Source of the DNA: Amoebidium appalachense
Taxonomy: Eukaryota > Ichthyosporea
DNA length: 64,000 nt
Direction of reading: 5' to 3'
NCBI GenBank assembly: GCA_963693365.1
Contig: CAVNZM010000002.1
Span: forward strand, 14,322,001 to 14,386,000
The translations under genes and the position numbers were made by a program. Below are positions 42,897-64,000 of the stretch, piece after piece. Under the pieces are notes generated by a model. It had not been told where the DNA came from, did no database searches, and was given only the letters and a program-made list of their open reading frames with translations. Every line of letters starts with the position of its first letter. The first letter of the stretch is position 1.

Positions 42897-43234
42897 TGAG
42901 AAAGAAATGGGGGTACTCATCGACAGACCAACTTTTGGCTGTGTAGCCTACTGCCTTGCAATGTGCAAAAAGCTCCTTTTTATAGTTTCGGCTGGGACTG
43001 GATGACCACACACAGGACATTCCATCAATATCAATATATACTTACACCACGTTAAGACCACATTCTATGTCAAGTTCTAGTCCCACGCCATGTCTGTATT
43101 AAGTGTCTTCTTCCGCAACCTACCATTCTTGCTTGCTAAAGTCTGAGTCGGGTCAGCCTATCGGGCCTCATGTGACAGCATACATAAACTTTAAAGTTCT
43201 ATGCAACAGTTTTATGAGCGGTTTTGGAAACCGG

Positions 43235-44050
<816 letters not shown>

Positions 44051-44924
44051 AAATAACTTGAAATGAATTTGATAAAGGCGTATCACTTTGGCAACAAGGT
44101 ATTACAGTGAGCAGGTTAACGTTACAGAGGTAACGGTATGTGCTACGTTACAGCTTGTGATATACACACAGCTTGTGTATCTGTGTGGGGTGTGAGGGAG
44201 AGTGAGTAGCCGTGACATGTGTATTCATAGAGCTTAGGCTAGGGGAGGGGTGGGGGGTACATATTTGGTTTCGATCTAAATTCCGTTTCGCGAACGTGTG
44301 CATGAAATATGGACGAGTATGAGGAATGTACACCTTGCTTCATGTGTTTGTATGTAGGGGTGTGGCGGTTTTTGAAGGTGTGTGAGTAGCATGCGGCACT
44401 GTTTGTGTGTGTGTGCGTGCGTGTGTGCGTGTGTGCGTGCGTGCGTGCGTGCGTTCGTGTGTGTAAATGTGCTACACGTGCAAGGTATCAGTGCCCATCG
44501 TATCATCATCAATCAAGCTTGGAGGCCTACCTAGGGGCGTAGCTAGCCCTTGGATTGATTATTCATGGTCGGGAGTCAGTAGGCCTACACACGCAGTATG
44601 TTGCACACATACACATGCAGTGCAGTGCATGACCACCAGTCATTCCAGAACCACGAGCTCGGCTGGACAACGTGTGACAAATTTCTCAGTAGTCAGCTGG
44701 CGGCGGCCGGGCTGGCCATGGCCATATGCCGGGGCGGGATGGGATATGAGAAACATCGGCGTGCTTGCCATGTATTGCAAACTGCAGCCAAGCCATGAAT
44801 TCAACAGGGTGTGTGGCTGATGGTGATGGTGATGGTGGGGGCGGGAGGAGGAGGAGATGTTAAACAGTGGGGAGCTGTTATATGTATTTGGGCTGCTGTC
44901 ACCACTTCAAGTTTCCAGGTTCTG

Positions 44925-46375
44925 GGAGGCCCTGCGTCAGAAGTGACTCATATGGTTTTGCTCGTACTAGAGGTCTCTTGCAGGGTTCATTGCTTAGCCC
45001 CTTTTTGTTTAACCTATTTATAGATGATTTGGCTGTCAAGATTTACGCCGAAAACGATGACCCTATTAATAACTTTCCGCCTGCACTTCTCTATGCTGAT
45101 GATCTGTCCCTCCTTGCCCGTACCCCTAGACGCCTGCAAAGATTGTTCGATGTAGTGTCAGAGTGGTGCAAGGCAAACCTTATGATCCTTAACATAGACA
45201 AATGTGGTGTTCTTGTACCTGATATAGCTAACAATTTACACACATTTACATTATCATCTAAACCTGTACCTATAGTTCCATAATACAAATATCTTGGTGT
45301 TCCGGTTGATTCTGTTGGTGTTATGTTTCCCCATATGGTCGAAAAGAGGGTAGAGTTGGCTCGTAAGCGGTTAGCTTTCTTCTCGGCTAATATTTTTAAA
45401 GACACACCCCTCCATCCTTCTATTAGACTTACATTTATTCGCACTTTTGTCTTCCCGGCATGTGAATATGGTTTACCCCTTCTCGCCGCTTGGATCAAGA
45501 AAGAGAGAACTAGAGCGCTTAAACCCTTGGCAAATTTCCTTGAAGCAGAAGTTGCCTCCTTTCTATCTAACAACTGTTGTAAACCTGGGCCTGTAACGCT
45601 CTCGATATATGGTCTGGTCCCAATAGCTGCTAGAGTATCCTATCTCGCGCTGAAATTCAATAAGCACATAAGCCGCTTAAAGAAGTATTTGCCCTCCCAC
45701 CCTCTCTTCTCTATCCGACCTGTCCCCTCCTCACCTCTCCCCTCTTTCCTCCCCTCTCTCTCCCCTTCTCCCCTGGGCACAAATACAAATAAACCCCGCA
45801 ATAGTGTGTGTGTGACTTTGGACTGCCACTTACTTATTAAACATGTACACAATCACAAGATAATCACGCAATATAACAAATGGAAAAAGATACCACACGA
45901 CACTAGACCCGATGAAAGCATACACCTTGAAAAACTAAGCCTTATGTCTCGTTTTATATATACTGACCGCCTCAACCATATTGCCAAATATGGCACTCGC
46001 AAGTGTATAACACCTAAATACATATTACCTTCCTGTAGAACTGGTCTTTCTCTAGCTGATGGTATTATTGATCAATTACCACGCTTTTACTGTACACGTG
46101 CTATACAGTGGAGATCTAATAAGTATAAGGTGGCATCATTTGCATGCCCAAACAACACACACACACACCAGTTTAACCGGTCATGTATCGCCAAATGTAG
46201 TTTGATAGACCACATAATACCGCAACACACACACGTCACATTCACAACAGACACCCAGAAAGATAGCCTACCTGTAAATTACAACATCCTTGATTTTATA
46301 CTAAACACGCGTAACTACGACCTGTTTATTAGATGTATTGATTGGCTTGAGAAACACATCACTACAAAATTATAG
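44925..46375 (+). pseudogene. 5'-truncated LINE reverse transcriptase, one in-frame stop
   Basis: Non-LTR retrotransposon reverse transcriptase fragment. It starts inside the palm domain (TRGLLQGSLLSPFLFNLFID), has the catalytic YADD motif (ALLYADDLSLL) and the following NIDKCGVL and YKYLGV motifs. It then runs into a long C-terminal region with a zinc-knuckle-like part. The frame is open from 44867 to 46375 except for TAA at 45281-45283, just before YKYLGV. Everything N-terminal to the palm is missing, as usual for target-primed insertions that stop early. It cannot encode an active element. A second copy of its 3' end lies at 61565-62364 on the other strand. Confidence 0.9.
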
Positions 46376-46456
46376 CGCACGCGCACACACACACACAAAC
46401 ACACACACACACACACACACACAACCAGCTGATACCGAGTGTCCCGAGGGGAGCCC

Positions 46457-46531
<75 letters not shown>
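46376..46531 (+). mobile_element. LINE 3' tail: CA repeat, short UTR and ~70-bp A tract
   Basis: After the stop come a (CA)n stretch, GCTGATACCGAGTGTCCC, GAGGGGAGCCCC and an A tract of about 71 bases (46461-46531). The second copy has the same order with a T tract of about 43 bases on its strand. CA repeats are thus part of the element's own 3' end. Confidence 0.85.
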
Positions 46532-46532
<1 letters not shown>

Positions 46533-46728
46533 GGGGAACCCCAACTAATTGATTTCTCCTTGTAGTCTTTATGGTGTCTCGTAGAGAAAGTAAACCCTGA
46601 TATATAGTCACCACCCGACATCTATGTACGTGATCATGATATACCGCTGAGGGGATATTCCGAGCAAACCCCCCCCCCCCCTACCTGAGACTGGTTCTCT
46701 TTGCCTCGAGTAAACAGCGTAAACCCCA
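46532..46728 (+). repeat. Sequence shared beyond the poly-A of both LINE copies
   Basis: GGGGAACCCCAACTAATTG through ATCTATGTACGTGATCATGA, GCTGAGGGGATATTCCGAGC and CTCGAGTAAACAGCGTAAAC is also found, inverted, at 61570-61750. A target repeat used by both insertions, or a longer element with an internal A tract, would explain it. Confidence 0.85.
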
Positions 46729-47742
46729 AGTGACTCTCGTCCCCTGAGAATAAGATCTAGATATATCAGTCATCTATGACGTCAAAGAGTCACTTTCCAT
46801 TGGCTGCCGTCTGATCACTAAAAGAGTCTAGGGGGCTGGTTGCCGCGGAACGGCGCCGGCGCGCTTCGTTTTCTTTTTTTTTTTTTTGGGCTCGTGGGTG
46901 GGACGGCCTGAACTTAGCTCTAACCACGTGAGTGGCTGTTACTTAACCGACTTCACACACATGCATAAGTGCAGCACCGTACGTATACTGTTCAGTTCTA
47001 GTTATTATTATTGCTGAGCGCAGGATAAAATACCTGTTGTTGAAACTGACTTCCTCCGAGGTGTCCTCTTTCATAGGCTCCTGTTCCGACAAGTCGCAGG
47101 CAAATAGTGCACAACACAAAGGTGGCTGTTTTACAGTAGTTAGATAAATGGGCGGCATATAAGGGTTACCTGTGCTGCCTGTGTTGGGAAACTTGGGAGA
47201 GGTTATGTCATGGACGATGTCGTCTGACCACGATCGAGTTAACGAGGATAAGGTTGGTGCACCCGGGAGGAGTTTGGCCGTGTGGGGTTTGGGTGTAGAA
47301 TAGGAGCCACGTTGGGCGGGTAGAGCTCTAGGGCGGTAACTGCATCAGGAAGAGTTAGTACAGCGGGGGGCGAGGCCACACATGCTAGCTTTTGTGAGAG
47401 TTGTTGTTTCGGTCGTTTAGTCCGTCCCCCGTGAGGTTGAACACGGTTGCTGAATATTATTATCGAAACCCATAGGCACAATGCTGTTGTGGGACATGGT
47501 TTGCGGTTGCACAAGAAAATGCTGTTGCTAGCAAGTCTGGAACGCCCTTATTATTTTGTGTGTCCTATGTTTGTGCTTGTAGGTTGCCGTACCTGGTACT
47601 TGCCACTTTAAAGGTGACTGCCTTCGATTTTGCCGAGATCCGTAGTTAACATTACGGCTTTGTGCCTGTTCCATAGTACTTCTCATAATTCCAGCACATC
47701 TGATGACTGAAGGCATGCTCTAACCAGTGCACGTTTGGGTAG
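46729..47742. other. Region upstream of the PTPN9-like gene
   Basis: Moderate-complexity sequence. It contains the palindromic TGACGTCA (46777-46784, a CREB/ATF-type site) and a GC-rich patch near 46845. On the - strand, 46943-47158 encodes a reasonable-looking segment (MKEDTSEEVSFNN before a GTATTT donor at about 47033), and 47239-47514 is open for 91 codons. A divergent minus-strand gene is possible but I recognise no family. Promoter assignment is inference from position only. Confidence 0.25.
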
Positions 47743-60534
<12,792 letters not shown>

Positions 60535-61059
60535 TCCAAATATATGTGTATGTGGTATGTGTGGTATTTGTGGTATGCGGGGTGGTATGTACACACATCG
60601 GGAACTATGCAGTTTAAAGCCATGGGTCGGTACAGTTGTCTGGGGAAGGGTGTGTTTATTATGTTCAATTATGTTGCATGCGCTTAAGGCTCGGAAATGT
60701 ATAGTTTAGGCCATATTGTATGCTCGAGGTGTGTGGGTTGTGTACAGCTGTTCCTACCCTTGGGATGGCTATGTGCACCATTTCGTTTCAGCACACTTCG
60801 ATGCAAATTGCTTTTATGCTTTTGTGGTATAGCGTGGGTGGGTGGGTATGCACGCAATCAAGTGTTAGTAGTCGTGTAAATCTTCTATTTCAGGCAATTC
60901 TTTGAACCTGCCGTAGGTTGGGATAATTCCCACATGCCGCGTAGATAGGGTTAAGACTTAGACGATGACAGGCGTGCAGACTACACACGATCACACGATC
61001 TGCACACACACAACACATTTACACACTTGCCTGCTTGCTTGCCGGCACACACAGGCATG

Positions 61060-61121
<62 letters not shown>

Positions 61122-61171
61122 CACACATGCACACATACCCACACACACACCCACACACACACACACACCCA

Positions 61172-61255
<84 letters not shown>

Positions 61256-61564
61256 CACGCACACGCACGCACACGCACGCACGCACGCACGCACACGCAC
61301 CCATCAGAGGGCTTATTCCCACACGCAAACACCCATGGTGCAGACACTGAATCAGGCACAACACTCGTATGGACATGCACGGTTATCTTCTCACCCCAGC
61401 TGAATGTGAACACTAGGTTTTTATGTTAGGCCACACATTCATCAACAGTGCACATGTGAGGTGTGCAGTTTATATATATGCTCCTCAAGGTTGAACTAAA
61501 AAATTTCTTTCAATAAAGCGCGCTACTGCTGCAACCTATACGGAGCTTGCGAAGCGAGGTGGGA
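60535..61564 (+). other. 3' flank of the PTPN9-like gene
   Basis: No exon seen. It contains a large CA/CACG repeat block (61059-61300) and AATAAA at 61512-61517, a possible poly-A signal about 980 bases after the stop. Confidence 0.4.
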
Positions 61565-61749
61565 AAGGGGTTTACGCTGTTTACTCGAGGCAAAGAGAGA
61601 CCAGTCTCAGGTATGGGAGGTTTTTGCTCGGAATATCCCCTCAGCGGTATATCATGATCACGTACATAGATGTCGGGTGATGATTATATATCAAGGTTTA
61701 CTTTCTCTACGAGACACCATAAAGACTAAGCAATTAGTTGGGGTTCCCC

Positions 61750-61793
<44 letters not shown>

Positions 61794-61827
61794 CCCGGGC
61801 TCCCCTGGGACACTCGGTATGAGCTGG

Positions 61828-61888
<61 letters not shown>

Positions 61889-62364
61889 CGCGCGCGTGCG
61901 CGCTAGAATTTTGTAATGATGTGTTTCTCAAGCCAATCAATACATCTAATAAACAGGTCGTAGTTACGCGTGTTTAGTATAAAATCAAGGATGTTGTAAT
62001 TTTCAGGTAGGCTATCTTTCTGGGTGTCTGTTGTGAATGTGACGTGTGTGTGTTGCGGTATTATGTGGTCTATCAAACTACATTTGGCAATACATGACCA
62101 TTTAAACTGGTGTGTGTGTGTGTTGTTTGGGCATGCAAACGATGCCACCTTATACTTATTAGATCTCCACTGTATAGCACGTGTACAGTAAAAGCGTGGT
62201 ATGTGGTCAATAATACCATCAGCTAGAGAAAGACCAATTCTACAGGAAGGTAATATGTATTTAGGTGTTACACATTTGCGAGTGCCATATTTGGCAATAT
62301 GGTTAAGGCGGTCATTATATATAAAACGAGACATAAGGCTTAGTTTTTCGAGGTGTATGCTTTC
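61565..62364 (-). mobile_element. LINE 3' fragment, second copy
   Basis: Reverse complement of the 3' part of the element at 44925-46728. The open frame 62334-61903 (- strand) matches the last ~140 codons (RLNHIAKYGTRKC, PRFYCTRAIQWRSNKYKV, NILDFILNTRNYDLFIRC) with few changes. Then come the CA tract, an A tract (as T, 61751-61793) and the same post-A sequence. The 5' truncation lies near 62364. Intact frame over the remaining part; no stops, but far too short to be active. Confidence 0.9.
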
Positions 62365-62760
62365 TCTTTTTTCTTAAAAGGTATTTTAGATCATTTATTA
62401 CTTATGGAATTATCATTGCTTAAATTTAAAGGTATTCGTCTTTATCTTTCAGGAAGACTTCCAGGTCGTGGTGGTAAACCTGCTCGTGCTAAACACTTCT
62501 CAGCGCACTATGGTAATCGGCCTTATCTTCTTTAACTATACCTTCTCAATATTCTTCTTCTACTATCTTTACTAATTAGGTGCTATTGGATTAAAGATCT
62601 TTCTTCGTTAATAAATAATAAATTCACCTCTCCTAGTTGAGGGGCTAGTTCTTACTAACTTATGTTTAGTAAGAGAGGGTACTACACTATAATAATATAG
62701 CTGTAACAGATACTCTAAAATAAGAGTACTAAATTTTCCTCTCGCGCCAATACCATCTTG
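62365..62760 (+). other. AT-rich mitochondrial-DNA-like segment (possible NUMT)
   Basis: Composition changes abruptly to AT-rich with A/T-ending codons. 62401-62535 encodes LKFKGIRLYLSGRLPGRGG then AKHFSAHYGNRPYLL and TAA. The KGIRLxLSGRL motif resembles the C-terminal part of mitochondrial ribosomal protein S3, but the match is short. After it come small hairpins, for example CTTACTAA-loop-TTAGTAAG near 62652 and ACTCT-loop-AGAGT near 62713, typical of mitochondrial intergenic DNA. It begins exactly where the LINE fragment ends. Alternative: an ordinary AT-rich intergenic piece. Confidence 0.4.
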
Positions 62761-62784
62761 CCTACATTGTTCTTCACAAACCAG

Positions 62785-63110
62785 GTCACTTTTTCGGTGT
62801 GGCACCCGCATTCACATGGAAAAACGGGAGGCCATATCATCTCCACTGCGACGGTTTCGGGATGACCACGGAAAAACCAGACACTGATCAGCTATGGGAG
62901 AGCAACACGGGACCTACCAATGTCTCTGTCCAAATGTCTCGGGAAGGTGGCAAGTGCGAAGGCTGGTGCCTATTATATGTTAAGTTGAATTGGGCACGCA
63001 TCAAGGATGTGCATCTCAACTTCATGGTGTATGTGCCCGCCCGGGAACCACTGGTAGGCGTGGGCTCCCGCAAACTGACGTATGCTAAGTCAACTGTGGA
63101 TGTAGTGTAG
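62785..63110 (+). CDS. Terminal exon of an unrecognised gene
   Basis: Open from an AG acceptor (CACAAACCAG, 62784) to TAG at 63108-63110, with two leading bases completing a split codon. The product (FFGVAPAFTWKNGRPYHLHC, QLWESNTGPTNVSVQ, WCLLYVKLNWARIKDVHLNF, MVYVPAREPLVGVGSRKL) looks like a folded, beta-rich domain with several Trp and Cys. I do not recognise the family. No preceding exon was found back to the phosphatase gene at 60534. Either the upstream exons were lost or displaced by the LINE/AT-rich insertion, or translation starts at an internal ATG. Confidence 0.55.
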
Positions 63111-64000
63111 ACGACCTTGTGGATATCGGAGTTTTTTTGGGGGGGGGCTTTTTTGTTTTTTTTGCTGCCAACATGCCATTATCATTTGAACTGGAATGAA
63201 GGACATAATGCCTGCTCGTATTTAAATACACCGTGAATGTGCTGGTTGCATGCTGTCTGGATTTATTTCATGTAGGTGTATAAGTATAAGATCAAGATTG
63301 AAAATTATGCATAGAAGATATTTACGAATATAACATTGAATTGGCTGCTGTGTATGGTTCTTTAACGTAGTGACAACTAAATCATACAAAATATATATGC
63401 TGTCCACCGGCGGGGGGGTTTTATTCCATGTGAGCGGTACTTAGTCTATGTGAACCCAATTTAACATTGTGACGTAAGAATGATTAAGAATACAAGATGA
63501 TTACGACTATATTATAATGGTGTATTATCATGTAAGGTAAATGCAATGGCGATAAATACGGCAAACCACATGATACTACACCAGTTGCAACGAGTTGGTA
63601 AAACCCTGCTGTCAGTGGCCATGATTTCTTTTCGACCAACACACAAAGCTACAAGCTCAGGACACTTTAATGATTATACCACAACCCCCCCCCCCCCCCC
63701 CCCCCCCCCCCTCCTCTGGTCCCCCCCCAAATACATCATTTGCACCAAGATGATAAAAAACTGGTAACAGTAGACATGATCTTTTTTCCAGCACATGTCA
63801 TAAGCTAAGGTCACGACATTGATTGTTTATTACGCACACACAGTTTCTCCCACCACGTCATACAAACCCTCTGACCCCCCTGTCACCCAGGGTAGTAGGG
63901 GGGGGGGGGGGGGGGGTGTGCATTTTGGCCTGCCCGATATTCCCCCTAGACCAGTCAAATTTGACGACCTGGATTTTAATTAGAGATGACAACACTTTGG
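63111..64000. other. Downstream region without recognised genes
   Basis: AT-richer sequence after the unknown exon, with a C-tract near 63686 and a G-run near 63897. No exon, RNA gene or repeat of known type seen. Confidence 0.5.

Noticed and set aside
44467-44820. 117-codon frame upstream of the LINE
   Set aside because: Contains a repeat-derived stretch and has no similarity to the retrotransposon or any family I know.
62620-62730. Possible tRNA in the AT-rich segment
   Set aside because: Hairpins present but no cloverleaf with anticodon and T-arm consensus could be drawn.

Overview
The window is eukaryotic nuclear DNA. Coding exons are short (27-376 nt) and sit in a sea of (CA/TG)n, poly-C, poly-G and (GA)n tracts, with GT-AG and at least two GC-AG introns. 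The gene content is a seven-helix-type receptor fused to an RGS domain, a C2/SH3/proline-rich cytoskeletal-type scaffold, and a PTPN9/MEG2-like phosphatase with a CRAL-TRIO domain. Together with a LINE-type retrotransposon, this points to a holozoan or other opisthokont. A unicellular relative of animals such as an ichthyosporean is my guess, not something the sequence proves. All three recognisable genes are on the + strand. I rebuilt exons by hand from reading frame, splice sites and phase continuity.

Layout: (1) about 0.6-3.3 kb: 3' part of a 7TM-RGS gene. (2) 3.3-9.1 kb: no gene seen; AT tract, poly-G/CA tracts and a direct duplication. (3) 9,131-39,370: one large gene, 38 exons with every junction in phase, 1,389 codons: N-terminal C2 domain, coiled coil, SH3, basic and Pro/Ala-rich linkers, a second coiled coil, an FH1-like polyproline exon, and a helical C-terminus. 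Introns carry two or three small inverted-repeat elements. (4) 39.4-47.7 kb: intergenic and repeat-rich, with a direct duplication, a ~1.08-kb foldback palindrome, a (GA)n satellite and a 5'-truncated LINE. (5) about 47.7-60.5 kb: PTPN9-like gene; the phosphatase domain is intact, but the CRAL-TRIO half shows one in-frame TGA and two apparent +1 shifts. (6) 60.5-64 kb: second LINE 3' fragment on the - strand, joined to an AT-rich mitochondrial-DNA-like segment, then a terminal exon of an unrecognised gene.

The most notable recurrent structure is a ~100-bp dispersed repeat ending in ATTCAAACCCC..., found in a dozen or more introns of the two large genes and always in the sense orientation. With it goes a habit of C-tracts beginning just after 5' splice sites and (CA)n tracts abutting 3' splice sites. 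The genes are not an operon; the RGS protein, the scaffold and the phosphatase are all signalling or membrane-cytoskeleton proteins, but nothing in the sequence links them functionally.
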